DNA of 64,000 bases from RUG11237 sp050874665 (GCA_050874665.1 JBNMLC010000002.1:62001-126000); one strand, 5' to 3'; shown: positions 33,311 to 42,247, counted from the first letter of the stretch. The notes: generated from the sequence alone by a model not told the origin. Made by a program: numbers and translations.

Positions 33311-34387
33311 TTAAGAGTTTAAAAGTTCTCGCTCTAATTCATTAAAATCATAAGAACGTTGTTCAAAGTTCAAGAACCGGTTATTTGGATTGACAGAGGT
33401 AGAGTCAGAAGATTTTTTCGTCAGCTTCTTTTGCTCTTTTTGGCGCTGAAATTGTTCATCTAAGGCCCGAATATCAGAAAGGTGGTGAACTCCCTGTTCT
33501 TTCCAACGAACTAAAATACGGTCTGCATATCCAAAGTTAGGTGTATGTATGGTCTGAATGGTGCGGTTGCAAGCCTCGATAATAATATCCAGAGTAAAGC
33601 CATAATCATTTGTCCAAGTGGTAATCATTTCCTGCTCGGCAGGTGCCGGATGTCGGTTTTTGATACCAAAAGCTTTTAAAACAGCAAAACAATTTTTATT
33701 GTAGGTATCGGTATTTGTTTTTGCCTGTTCCACCGTAGTAATGTTATCTCTTGCCCATGCCAGTGCGGTTGCCTCAATGTAATGCATACTTTTGTGTCCT
33801 TTTGTGACACAATATTCAATTAGATATTCGATGAGCTCGAAGGGAAATTTTAAACCGTCATAAATATATAAAATGGTATTGATATCGGTATTGCTTAATG
33901 TCTTGCCTAAGTATTGTTCGGCAATAAACAGGATTTCCTCAATATTGGTATTGCTTTTGAATTTTGCCATCTCATCTAAGGTAAACTGGTGTTTCACAGG
34001 TTCTTTGAAAGTAGATAATACAGGCTCCTTAGTTAAAGAAGTATCTGCCTTCTTTTCCGTAGGAGTGACAATGGAGGCTGGATGTTCGGGCTTGCTGATT
34101 GGAAGAAGTCGAATTGCCTCTAAGGTATTGTCATCATGGAAGGTTAAGGATAATATCCCCTGTTTTTCCCAGAATTTCAGAGCACGGCATACATCTCTTT
34201 CTGTATAGTTTAATTTATCTGCAATAGATACCACGGAAAGTACTTCGCCGGTAGTTACAGCACGCAACAGATATAAATATGTTTTTACATATTCACCGTT
34301 GGCATCCGACATATAGTAATCAATAAAAATATTGGAGACAATTGTCACATCATGAAGTGATTCGTTTGATATAGTGATGTTTGTCAT
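33311..34387 (-). CDS. dnaD: DnaD-domain primosome protein
   Basis: 358 residues from ATG 34387, where AAAGGA lies nine bases upstream; a longer frame to 34501 runs through the promoter and is unlikely. Residues about 25-90 resemble a winged helix (VKTYLYLLRAVTTGEVLSVVSIADKL). Two DnaD/DnaB_2 domains follow (FIAEQYLGKTLSNTDINTILYIYDGLKFP, then a second copy from about 245). DnaD proteins remodel the origin and help restart forks. Two pairs of DnaA boxes lie just upstream. Confidence 0.85.
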   Translation of the reverse strand: MTNITISNESLHDVTIVSNIFIDYYMSDANGEYVKTYLYLLRAVTTGEVLSVVSIADKLNYTERDVCRALKFWEKQGILSLTFHDDNTLEAIRLLPISKPEHPASIVTPTEKKADTSLTKEPVLSTFKEPVKHQFTLDEMAKFKSNTNIEEILFIAEQYLGKTLSNTDINTILYIYDGLKFPFELIEYLIEYCVTKGHKSMHYIEATALAWARDNITTVEQAKTNTDTYNKNCFAVLKAFGIKNRHPAPAEQEMITTWTNDYGFTLDIIIEACNRTIQTIHTPNFGYADRILVRWKEQGVHHLSDIRALDEQFQRQKEQKKLTKKSSDSTSVNPNNRFLNFEQRSYDFNELERELLNS

Positions 34388-34432
34388 GGTATCCGTTCCT
34401 TTCTGTGGTTTGGTTTTGTAGTTTACTTTCTT

Positions 34433-34461
34433 AGTATAGCATAGGAAGAGAAGATTGAGAA
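34433..34461 (-). promoter_or_regulatory. Probable promoter of dnaD
   Basis: Minus strand: TTCTCA (34456-34461), 17-base spacer, TATACT (34433-34438) preceded by TGC, an extended -10. The nearest DnaA box begins 47 bases upstream of the -35. Confidence 0.55.
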
Positions 34462-34507
34462 CAAGAAAATTTTGTGCACATATCCATAGGAGAATCCTCA
34501 TATAAAA

Positions 34508-34525
34508 TGTGGATAATGTGGATAA
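34508..34525 (-). promoter_or_regulatory. Tandem pair of DnaA boxes
   Basis: On the minus strand TTATCCACA occurs twice in direct contact (34517-34525 and 34508-34516), both perfect matches to the DnaA 9-mer. A one-mismatch copy (TTACCCACA) lies at 34595-34603. Confidence 0.8.
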
Positions 34526-34662
34526 GATGTTGACATAATGAAAATGATGTCGAAAAATTGCTTAAAATACGCTGTTTTTGACGATTCCTGTAAATGTGGG
34601 TAACATCTGTTATGTAAACAAAAAAATCCACATGTTAAAAACATAAAAAATGTTGATAAACA

Positions 34663-34680
34663 TGTGGATAATGTGGATAA
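34663..34680 (-). promoter_or_regulatory. Second tandem pair of DnaA boxes, adjoining the murC stop
   Basis: Two more perfect TTATCCACA copies in contact on the minus strand (34672-34680 and 34663-34671), beginning at the base after the murC stop codon. A near match (TTATCAACA) follows at 34651-34659. All boxes point the same way. Confidence 0.8.
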
Positions 34681-36060
34681 CTATTTTCCGAGCAGATGAT
34701 TTCCGATATTTACAACATCTCCGGCACCCATAGTTATCAACAAGTCGCCTGTTGAACAATTTTCTAATAAAAATGTTTCAATTTCATCAAAAGAAGAAAA
34801 ATAATGGCAGGTTTTTCCCAATTTTTCTATTTCCTGTGCCAAAGTCTGGGAGCTGATTCCTAAATTATCTGTTTCTCTGGCAGGATAAATTTCGGCAAGA
34901 ATAATATTTTCTGCCAAAGATAAAGCTTCGGCAAATTCGTTCATAAGTGCTTTGGTACGTGTGTAAGTATGCGGCTGGAATACGCACCATAAATGTTTGT
35001 GTGGATAATTTCTGGCAGCTTGTAAGGTGGCTTTGATTTCCGTTGGGTGATGAGCATAATCATCTACAATCGTAACACCGCCTAATTCCCCTTTGTATTC
35101 AAAGCGACGTTCGGTACCGGAAAATGCCAGCAATGCCTTTTTGGTAATATCTAAAGAAATTCCCAGCAAATCTGCGGCTGCAATGGCAGATAAAGAATTG
35201 TATACATTATGGATTCCGGTAACTGCCAGTGTAATCTGAGAAACAGGCGTTCCTTTTTTTAACAGTGTATAAGTAGGTCTTCCAAATTCATCAAATGTAA
35301 TAGAGTCCGCAGAATAGTCGGAAGAGGAAGACGAGCCAAATGTGATAATATTACAGTCTAAATCTTTGGTGAAATCAGAAAGATTTTCAATATCACTAGA
35401 AATAATTAATGTGCCGTCGTTTGGTAAAATAGTTGCAAATTTATGGAAAGAATTTCGAATATCATCTAAATCCTTAAAAAAATCTAAATGGTCTGCATCA
35501 ATATTTAAAATAATACTAATCTTTGGATAGAAGCTTAAAAAGCTGTTCGTATATTCACAAGCTTCTGTTAAAAAGTACTGGCTGCCCCCCACACGGATAT
35601 TTCCGTCGATAGCTTTTAAGATACCACCAATGGATAAGGTAGGATCTGTGTCAGCCTGTAATAAAATATGAGAAAGCATGGACGTGGTAGTGGTCTTGCC
35701 GTGGGTACCGGATACTGCGATTGGTGTCTGGTAATTCCGCATAAGCTGTCCTAAAAACTGAGCTCTGGTAAGCATTGGAAGATTTCTTTTTACTGCCTCC
35801 GCATATTCTGGATTATCTTTGTGAATTGCCGCAGTGTAAACTACAACATCAATGTCCTCCGGAAGGTTCTGGGCGTGCTGACCGATAAATACCTGAATAC
35901 CTAAAGAACTTAAATGTTCTGTTAAGGCAGATGCCTTCATATCGGAACCGGATACCTTAAAATTTTCTTTTTTTACAATTTCAGCAAGTCCACTCATGCT
36001 GATACCACCGATTCCGATAAAATAAATGTGAATCGGTTCATTGAAATTAATCTGATACAT
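34681..36060 (-). CDS. murC: UDP-N-acetylmuramate--L-alanine ligase
   Basis: 459 residues, AAAGGG before the ATG. YFIGIGGISMSGLAEI is the N-terminal UDP-binding glycine loop. AVSGTHGKTTTTSML is the ATP P-loop of Mur ligases, and DDYAHHPTEIKATL the conserved DDYAHHPxE block. It attaches L-alanine to UDP-MurNAc, the first step of stem peptide synthesis, in the cytosol. It stands apart from other mur genes here. Its stop abuts the DnaA boxes. Confidence 0.97.
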   Translation of the reverse strand: MYQINFNEPIHIYFIGIGGISMSGLAEIVKKENFKVSGSDMKASALTEHLSSLGIQVFIGQHAQNLPEDIDVVVYTAAIHKDNPEYAEAVKRNLPMLTRAQFLGQLMRNYQTPIAVSGTHGKTTTTSMLSHILLQADTDPTLSIGGILKAIDGNIRVGGSQYFLTEACEYTNSFLSFYPKISIILNIDADHLDFFKDLDDIRNSFHKFATILPNDGTLIISSDIENLSDFTKDLDCNIITFGSSSSSDYSADSITFDEFGRPTYTLLKKGTPVSQITLAVTGIHNVYNSLSAIAAADLLGISLDITKKALLAFSGTERRFEYKGELGGVTIVDDYAHHPTEIKATLQAARNYPHKHLWCVFQPHTYTRTKALMNEFAEALSLAENIILAEIYPARETDNLGISSQTLAQEIEKLGKTCHYFSSFDEIETFLLENCSTGDLLITMGAGDVVNIGNHLLGK

Positions 36061-36289
36061 AGTTCTATACCCTTTCTAAAGTTAGTTGAATGTTTTGTGC
36101 AGTATCTTCCTATAAGAAGTTGAAAAGTTTTTGCTTTTAATCATAAGATTGGAAAAGCGTGCGTATAGTAATAAGGAAGATATTAGATTTCTGTTGGAAT
36201 AATTATAACTCACATTAGTACAAAAATCTAGGTTTTTACATTATATGTTAAAAAAGGTGTAAAAAGTGTAAACATTTTGAGAAATTGTG

Positions 36290-36318
36290 TTCACCCTGAC
36301 CGATAATTGTGTTATAAT
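36290..36318 (+). promoter_or_regulatory. Probable promoter of the glgCD operon
   Basis: TTCACC (36290-36295), 17-base spacer, perfect TATAAT (36313-36318) with an extended-10 TGT before it. It is 89 bases before the glgC start. The rest of 36061-36406 shows no gene or clear repeat. Confidence 0.5.
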
Positions 36319-36406
36319 TGTTACATGGGAATTAATATTCACGTATTTGCGTTGAGTGCAAATTATAAATGGCTTGAGTGGTAGGCTATAATGAGAGGTG
36401 ATAACA

Positions 36407-37681
36407 GTGATTAAAAAAGAGATGATTGCGATGTTGCTCGCAGGAGGACAGGGAAGCCGATTAGGCGTTCTTACGAAAAAGGTTGCGAAGCCGGCAGTTT
36501 CCTTTGGTGGAAAATACAGAATTATTGACTTTCCATTAAGTAACTGCATTAATTCAGGAATTGATACGGTGGGAGTGCTCACACAGTATCAGCCGTTGCG
36601 TCTGAATACCCATATCGGAATTGGTATTCCGTGGGATTTAGATAGAAATATTGGAGGTGTTACTGTTCTGCCTCCGTATGAAAAGAGTACAAGCAGTGAA
36701 TGGTATACAGGTACTGCAAATGCGATATACCAGAACTTAGAGTATATGGAAACATACAATCCGGAATATGTACTTATTTTATCAGGGGATCATATTTATA
36801 AAATGGATTATGAAGTTATGCTTGATTTCCATAAGCATAACAATGCGGATGTAACCATAGCTACGATGCCGGTACCAATGGAAGAGGCAAGCCGATTTGG
36901 TATTGTGGTTGCCGATGAAGATGGAAAAATTGAAAAATTTGAAGAAAAACCGGAACATCCAAGCAGTAATCTGGCATCTATGGGTATTTATATTTTCAGT
37001 TGGAAAGTGCTAAAAGAAGCATTGATTGCGTTATCGGATGAAAAGGGATGCGATTTTGGTATGCATATTATTCCATATTGTCATGAAAAAGGAAACCGTT
37101 TATTTGCATATGAGTTTAATGGATATTGGAAAGACGTTGGTACGTTAGGCTCTTATTGGGAAGCAAATATGGAATTAATTGATATTATTCCGGAATTTAA
37201 TTTATATGAGGAATACTGGAAAATATACACAAAAAGCGATACCTTGCCACCGCAATACATATCAGGTGAAGCTAGAATTGAAAAGAGTATTATCAGTGAA
37301 GGTGCAGAAATATATGGTGAAGTGGTCAATTCCGTAATCGGTACAGGTGTACGTGTTGGAAAGGGCAGTGTAATCCACGATTCCATTATCATGAAGGATA
37401 CAGAAATCGGGGAAAATGTTGTGATTAACAAGTCCATTATTGCAGAAAATGTAAAAATAGGAAATAATGCGGTGTTGGGTACTGGTGATGAAGTACCAAA
37501 CAAACTGGAAGCAAAGATTTACTCGTTTGGTCTTGTGACGATTGGAGACAGATCAGTGATTCCGGAGAATGTCAGAATTGGAAAGAACACAGCTATTTCC
37601 GGTATCACAGAAGCGTCAGATTATCCGGACGGAGTACTAGCGAGTGGTGAAACGATAATGAAGGCAGGTGACAGGCGATGA
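36407..37681 (+). CDS. glgC: Glucose-1-phosphate adenylyltransferase (catalytic subunit)
   Basis: 424 residues from GTG 36407, six bases after GAGGTG; an upstream GTG (36398) overlaps the ribosome site. MLLAGGQGSRLGVLT is the nucleotide-binding loop; KPAVSFGGKYRIIDFPLSNC the substrate loop; SGDHIYKMDY the metal site. The C-terminal part is a left-handed beta-helix (VINKSIIAENVKIGNNAVLG). It makes ADP-glucose for glycogen. The stop overlaps glgD by four bases (ATGA). Confidence 0.95.
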   Translation: MIKKEMIAMLLAGGQGSRLGVLTKKVAKPAVSFGGKYRIIDFPLSNCINSGIDTVGVLTQYQPLRLNTHIGIGIPWDLDRNIGGVTVLPPYEKSTSSEWYTGTANAIYQNLEYMETYNPEYVLILSGDHIYKMDYEVMLDFHKHNNADVTIATMPVPMEEASRFGIVVADEDGKIEKFEEKPEHPSSNLASMGIYIFSWKVLKEALIALSDEKGCDFGMHIIPYCHEKGNRLFAYEFNGYWKDVGTLGSYWEANMELIDIIPEFNLYEEYWKIYTKSDTLPPQYISGEARIEKSIISEGAEIYGEVVNSVIGTGVRVGKGSVIHDSIIMKDTEIGENVVINKSIIAENVKIGNNAVLGTGDEVPNKLEAKIYSFGLVTIGDRSVIPENVRIGKNTAISGITEASDYPDGVLASGETIMKAGDRR

Positions 37682-38796
37682 GAGCAATTGGAATTATTTT
37701 AGCAGGCGGAAACAGTTATCGTATGAAAGAGCTGTCCCATAAGCGTGCCATAGCGGCAATGCCGGTGGCAGGAAGCTATCGAAGCATTGATTTTACCCTT
37801 AGTAATATGACAAATTCACATATCCAAAAAGTTGCAGTGTTGACACAGTATAATTCCAGAAGCTTGAATGAACATTTAAGCTCATCTAAATGGTGGGACT
37901 TTGGACGTAAACAGGGTGGTTTATTCGTATTTCCACCGACAGTTACCGTGGACAATAATTTCTGGTATCGTGGAACCGCAGATGCTATTTATCAAAATCT
38001 GACATTTTTGAAAAACAGCCATGAACCATATGTTGTGATTGCTTCCGGTGACGGTGTTTACAAGATGGACTACAATAAAGTATTGGAGTATCATATTGCC
38101 AAAAAGGCTGATGTTACCGTAGTTTGTAAAGATATAGAACCAGGACAGGATATGGAACGTTTTGGTATTGTAAAGATGGATGAAGACGGCAGAATCCAGG
38201 AGTTTGATGAAAAACCGATGGTTGCCAATTCCAATACGGTATCTTGTGGTATTTATGTAATCCGAAGAAGACAGTTGATTGAACTGTTGGAAAAATGTGC
38301 AAGAGAAGACAGATATGATTTTGTAAAAGATATTCTGGTGCGCTACAAAGGTATGAAGCGCATTTATGGATATAAAATGAATGAATATTGGAGCAATATT
38401 TCTACGGTGGAAGCGTATTATGAAACCAATATGTCATTCTTGCAGCCTGAAATAAGAGATTATTTCTTCAAACAATATCCGGATGTATATTCTAAGGTGG
38501 ACGATTTGCCGCCTGCAAAATACAACCCGGGTGCAGTAGTAAAGAACAGCCTGGTTTCGAGCGGATGTATTGTAAATGGTTCGGTGGAAAACTCAGTTCT
38601 CTTTAAGAAAGTATTTGTTGGAAATAACGTTACCATTAAGAATTCTATCATATTAAATGATGTATATATTGGTGATAACACAACGATTGAAAATTGTATT
38701 GTGGAAAGCAGGGATACAATTCGGGCAAATACATATCACAAGGGAGAAAATGGTATTAAGGTTGTTGTTGAAAAGAATGAGAGGTATGTCCTATAA
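37678..38796 (+). CDS. glgD: Glucose-1-phosphate adenylyltransferase regulatory subunit GlgD
   Basis: 372 residues, translationally coupled to glgC. It has the same fold but an altered nucleotide loop (ILAGGNSYRMKELSHKRA) and SGDGVYKMDY in place of SGDHIY. In Firmicutes GlgD pairs with GlgC and raises its activity. The beta-helix C-terminus (VKNSLVSSGCIVNGSVENSV) is shorter than in GlgC. No other glycogen genes follow, so glgA/glgB lie elsewhere. Confidence 0.93.
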   Translation: MRAIGIILAGGNSYRMKELSHKRAIAAMPVAGSYRSIDFTLSNMTNSHIQKVAVLTQYNSRSLNEHLSSSKWWDFGRKQGGLFVFPPTVTVDNNFWYRGTADAIYQNLTFLKNSHEPYVVIASGDGVYKMDYNKVLEYHIAKKADVTVVCKDIEPGQDMERFGIVKMDEDGRIQEFDEKPMVANSNTVSCGIYVIRRRQLIELLEKCAREDRYDFVKDILVRYKGMKRIYGYKMNEYWSNISTVEAYYETNMSFLQPEIRDYFFKQYPDVYSKVDDLPPAKYNPGAVVKNSLVSSGCIVNGSVENSVLFKKVFVGNNVTIKNSIILNDVYIGDNTTIENCIVESRDTIRANTYHKGENGIKVVVEKNERYVL

Positions 38797-38855
38797 CAGC
38801 TGCAAAGAGCAGTAAAACGAAGGACTCGTTAAGGCGAGAAAGGGGAATTATTTAG

Positions 38856-39134
38856 ATGAACATTACAGATGTACGTGTCAGAAAGATGACAAAAGAAGGT
38901 AAAATGAAAGCGGTGGTATCTATTACTATAGATGATGAATTTGTTGTACATGATATCAAAGTAATCGATGGAGAAAAGGGTCTGTTTATTGCAATGCCTA
39001 GCAGAAAGGCATCCGACGGAGAATATAGAGATATTGCACATCCTATCAATTCCGAGACAAGAGACAGAATCCAGAAGCTTATTCTTGAAAGCTATGAGAA
39101 AGCTTTGTTAGAAGATCCGGAAGAGGAAGCATAA
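38856..39134 (+). CDS. spoVG: Septation/sporulation regulator SpoVG
   Basis: 92 residues, GAAAGGGG upstream. MNITDVRVRKM, VVSITIDDEFVVHDIKVIDG, GLFIAMPSRKASDGEYRDIAHPI and the closing acidic helix are the full SpoVG sequence pattern. SpoVG binds DNA and RNA and influences cell division at sporulation, capsule and virulence genes in other Firmicutes. It is 59 bases after glgD and may be partly cotranscribed with it. A strong terminator follows. Confidence 0.96.
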   Translation: MNITDVRVRKMTKEGKMKAVVSITIDDEFVVHDIKVIDGEKGLFIAMPSRKASDGEYRDIAHPINSETRDRIQKLILESYEKALLEDPEEEA

Positions 39135-39166
39135 TAAAATTACTTTCATTAATTTAATAAGGAAAG

Positions 39167-39221
39167 AAAAGACAAGGGTGTCATAGTCATATTAAGAAGG
39201 ACTATCCTTGTCTTTTTTTTT
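39167..39221 (+). terminator. Strong intrinsic terminator after spoVG
   Basis: AAAAGACAAGG pairs with CCTTGTCTTTT; an inner AGTC/GGACT pairing extends the stem, followed by nine T. It can also serve the converging S8 protease gene. Confidence 0.88.
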
Positions 39222-39229
39222 GTATAGGA

Positions 39230-40930
39230 TTAAGTTAGAGATTCAAGTACATTGTATAAATCTAAAATACCATAGCCCCATGTGGGATTGGGATATTCTA
39301 AATTCCGGGGGCGGCGGGTTCCTCGAATCAGATAATTTTTAACGCCGGTTCCGTTTAAAAGAGGGACATTTTCGTAAATAATTGCCCATTCAAGAAATAG
39401 TGCTGCTGCGCCACATACATGAGCTGCAGCAATACTGGTTCCGGAACGGGTGGTATACTTGTTGCCGGGCAAAGGACCAATAATATCTACGCCGGGAGCG
39501 GCGAGCGTTGGAACAATAGTGTTGTCGGGGCTAAACCCCCGGCTGGAATTTAAGTAAATACTGTCGTTACGGTAGTCATATGCCACTGCAGTAATGACAT
39601 TGTCTGCGTTTCCGGGAGCAGTAATTGTAGTGTAAGGAGAGGAACGGAGAAAATAAGTATCTTCGGAAATCAGGGGTGTAACAGGGAGCCACATGTGAAA
39701 AGTCATTTTGTGAGAATTTCTATTTTGTAAAATAAATTTCCAGATTCCCGGAGCAGGGTTAGAGAAACGGAACATAACGACTTGTCTTCCAGACTGGTTT
39801 TCAATCAAAATAAAATTCACTAAGATAACCGTATTCAAAAATACAAAGTGAAGTGTCTGTTCTGAGTAGGGGGGAGCCAGAAATAGTGGTTGTATTTCTC
39901 CCGAGGGTGACTGAATACTGATGCTTTGGGTCGCAGGAGAATCAGCCCAAAGTTCCATAGTAAATCCATTTTCCGACTCTCCGACTCGCAATTCTACATC
40001 TTCAGAGCCGACGGAGGCCTCTATTTCAGAAGAATAGTGATGTCCTGCATTTCCTTCGTTCCCTCCGGCTACCGATACGGCAGTGAGAGATTGCCGATTT
40101 AAGCTGTTTGCATAATTGGCCAGAGGAGAGCTGCCAAGATGGGCACCCAGACTCGTACCTAGAGGAATGCAGATGGATACGGGAATGTCACCTAGTCGGC
40201 GGGCACAGTCCTTTATATAACTGAGGGCTGTCATAATATCATCCTCCTGATAGACGAGTGCATCTGTCGGCAGAAGAAAATAGTCATGTATATATTGCTT
40301 GGCAGGTTTTAGTTTTACTGCAATTATCGTTGCATTGGGAGCGGCACCGATAAAACGTTCTGTAATGTTTTCTCCACCGGCAGCAATTCCGGTAATGAAT
40401 GTTCCGTGGCCTGACGTATCTGTAGAGGGAACTACATAAAAAGGGTCGGAAGAGAGCAGTGCAAGATCAATATCTTCCCTTGTGTACTCTGTGCCATAGT
40501 CAAACTTTTGAGGTGTATTTTCGCTGATTATGGTTTGATCCCACAGATAAGCTATGCGTGTACTTCCGTCGTTATTGCGAAAAATTCTGTTGGTATAATC
40601 AATTCCCGAATCAATGACTGCGACCACAATACCATCTCCGCGGAGAGGAATATAGGGCTGGTTATGTAGTCGGCTGATACCCGAGGCATTCATACTCTGT
40701 GTATCCATAGGAACATAATATTTAGGGACACTGCCATAAACATAACTGTTGATACTTACTTGGGAGGTTTCTGGTAAAGGCGCATATATAATGGCATAAG
40801 TATCATTGACGACATTAACCGGATAAAGCTGTTGTAAAGATTCTAGATAGGCAATAGAAGCACTGTAATTAAAAATGTAATCTGCATAATTTTCATCGAT
40901 GGCAGGAGGAATGGAATTTGATAATGGCAT
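39230..40930 (-). CDS. Subtilisin-like (S8) protease, Csp-like
   Basis: 566 residues with no signal peptide. The catalytic triad is intact: Asp107 in VVAVIDSGID, His175 in SGHGTFITGIAAG and Ser499 in GTSIAAAHVCG. Residues 1-90 act as a prodomain-like segment (YIFNYSASIAYLESL). Between His and Ser, about residues 300-430, lies an inserted beta-sandwich region (ELRVGESENGFTMELWADSP). Size, insertion and lack of export signal fit the clostridial Csp germination protease group, in which CspB activates the cortex hydrolase SleC. Here no sleC or second csp gene is adjacent. AGGTG lies four bases before the ATG. Confidence 0.82.
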   Translation of the reverse strand: MPLSNSIPPAIDENYADYIFNYSASIAYLESLQQLYPVNVVNDTYAIIYAPLPETSQVSINSYVYGSVPKYYVPMDTQSMNASGISRLHNQPYIPLRGDGIVVAVIDSGIDYTNRIFRNNDGSTRIAYLWDQTIISENTPQKFDYGTEYTREDIDLALLSSDPFYVVPSTDTSGHGTFITGIAAGGENITERFIGAAPNATIIAVKLKPAKQYIHDYFLLPTDALVYQEDDIMTALSYIKDCARRLGDIPVSICIPLGTSLGAHLGSSPLANYANSLNRQSLTAVSVAGGNEGNAGHHYSSEIEASVGSEDVELRVGESENGFTMELWADSPATQSISIQSPSGEIQPLFLAPPYSEQTLHFVFLNTVILVNFILIENQSGRQVVMFRFSNPAPGIWKFILQNRNSHKMTFHMWLPVTPLISEDTYFLRSSPYTTITAPGNADNVITAVAYDYRNDSIYLNSSRGFSPDNTIVPTLAAPGVDIIGPLPGNKYTTRSGTSIAAAHVCGAAALFLEWAIIYENVPLLNGTGVKNYLIRGTRRPRNLEYPNPTWGYGILDLYNVLESLT

Positions 40931-41104
40931 AGCACACCTATAAGAAAGAATTTATAATATATATATGGAAGAAAAAAGGAATTATACACAAAGATAATGG
41001 AAAAAATATCAAATATGATGAAAATTTTGCTCAAAATAAATGAAATTTGTGAGTGCAATGCTTCCCAAAAAAAAGGATAAAAAATAGCCATAGATGAATT
41101 GAAC

Positions 41105-41183
41105 AAAAATAAATAAAAAAGCAATAAAAAATGTAAAAAAATGACAAAAAAGAGAGAAAAAAACACCAAAAATTTATAAAAAA
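41105..41183. promoter_or_regulatory. Eight helically phased A-tracts (probable curved DNA) upstream of the atp promoter
   Basis: A5-A7 runs on the plus strand begin at 41105, 41115, 41126, 41135, 41146, 41157, 41168 and 41178, a mean step of 10.4 bases, matching one helical turn. The last ends 17 bases before the -35. Two further A-runs lie at 41067 and 41079. No gene is seen in 40931-41273. Confidence 0.8.
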
Positions 41184-41200
41184 TGAATTGAAATGAAGGA

Positions 41201-41229
41201 TTGACATTTCTGCATGAAAGCAGTATCGT
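41201..41229 (+). promoter_or_regulatory. Promoter of the ATP synthase operon
   Basis: Perfect TTGACA (41201-41206), 17-base spacer, TATCGT (41224-41229), 45 bases before atpB. The weak -10 and the A-tracts upstream suggest dependence on curvature or an UP-like element. Confidence 0.65.
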
Positions 41230-41273
41230 TAAGATATTAACAAACCATAAACCATAGGAGAGGAAGTGAGAAA

Positions 41274-41966
41274 ATGGAGGCCTTTGTAGAGAAGCTTTTA
41301 GAAGAGCTGGAATGTAATGTTGTGTTTGAGTTACCAATCTGGAATGGAGAAAAAATTCAAATATTCGAATCTGTTGTAGTCACATGGATTATTATGGCAA
41401 TCCTTATTATCCTGTCAAGGATTCTTGTAAGAAATCTTACGATAGAGAATCCGGGAAAGAAGCAGATTGCACTGGAAACAGGAATTGGATTTTTGTATGA
41501 TTTCTTCGCCGGTCTGCTTGGAGAACATGGCAAACGTTATGTACCGTATATGATTACTGTAGTCATATATATTGGAGTGGCAAATATTATTGGTCTTTTT
41601 GGCATGAAACCGCCTACAAAAGACATGAATGTTACCATTGCACTGGCGTTGATGAGTATTATTCTTATTGAAGCGGCAGGTATCCGTCAGAAAGGCGTAA
41701 AGGGCTGGGCAAAAAGTTTTGCAGAACCAGTGGCCATTGTTGCACCGATTAACGTATTGGAGATATTTATTCGGCCATTATCCTTATGTATGCGACTTTT
41801 TGGTAATGTGCTTGGTGCATTTGTAGTTATGGAACTGATTAAGTTATGTGTACCGGTGGTTGTACCGGCAGTATTCAGTTGTTATTTTGATATTTTTGAC
41901 GGTCTGATTCAGGCTTATGTGTTTGTATTCCTTACCTCTTTATTTGTAAAAGAGGCAATAGAATAA
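41274..41966 (+). CDS. atpB: ATP synthase F0 subunit a
   Basis: 230 residues with five to six membrane helices. LRLFGNVLGAF-type motif is present as CMRLFGNVLGAFVVMELI, containing the essential stator arginine of the ion half-channel. The C-terminal helix (FDGLIQAYVFVFLTSLFV) is also characteristic. Subunit a carries protons to the c ring. It opens the operon atpBEFHAGDC; no atpI is seen upstream. GAGAGGAAGTGAG precedes the ATG. Confidence 0.95.
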   Translation: MEAFVEKLLEELECNVVFELPIWNGEKIQIFESVVVTWIIMAILIILSRILVRNLTIENPGKKQIALETGIGFLYDFFAGLLGEHGKRYVPYMITVVIYIGVANIIGLFGMKPPTKDMNVTIALALMSIILIEAAGIRQKGVKGWAKSFAEPVAIVAPINVLEIFIRPLSLCMRLFGNVLGAFVVMELIKLCVPVVVPAVFSCYFDIFDGLIQAYVFVFLTSLFVKEAIE

Positions 41967-41998
41967 ATAAAATGAAAGAAGAAAAGGAGAGAGTTGTT

Positions 41999-42223
41999 AT
42001 GACATCATTAGTAGCAGTAGGAGCAGGTATTGCGGTTTTATCAGGAGCAGGAGCAGGAGTTGGTATCGGTATTGCAACATCTAAAGCAGTAGATGCAATT
42101 GCAAGACAGCCGGAAGCACAGGGTAAGATTTCATCTGCATTATTACTCGGTTGTGCCTTAGCAGAAGCAACAGCCGTTTATGGACTTGTAGTTGCGATCC
42201 TTATCATTTTATTATTAAAATAA
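41999..42223 (+). CDS. atpE: ATP synthase F0 subunit c
   Basis: 74 residues from ATG 41999, eight bases after AAGGAGAG; an earlier in-frame ATG (41972) would add nine charged residues and lacks a ribosome site. Two helices joined by the polar loop ARQPEA. Glu56 in LAEATAVYG is the ion-carrying carboxylate. Na+-type c rings have Gln in the first helix (GVGQG) and Ser after the Glu; here these are Ile (GVGIG) and Ala, so proton coupling is predicted. Confidence 0.95.
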   Translation: MTSLVAVGAGIAVLSGAGAGVGIGIATSKAVDAIARQPEAQGKISSALLLGCALAEATAVYGLVVAILIILLLK

Positions 42224-42247
42224 TTTTAAGAAAGCAGGTGGGTAAAG

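Noticed and set aside
34388..34680. Chromosomal origin of replication
   Set aside because: DnaA boxes are present, but there is no dnaA or dnaN, no clear AT-rich 13-mer array, and gene strands do not diverge from this point. A regulatory or titration role fits better.
40843..41337. Minus-strand frame of 164 codons over the atp promoter region
   Set aside because: It is Phe/Leu-rich because of the A-tracts, overlaps atpB and the protease start, and has no domain or good ribosome site.
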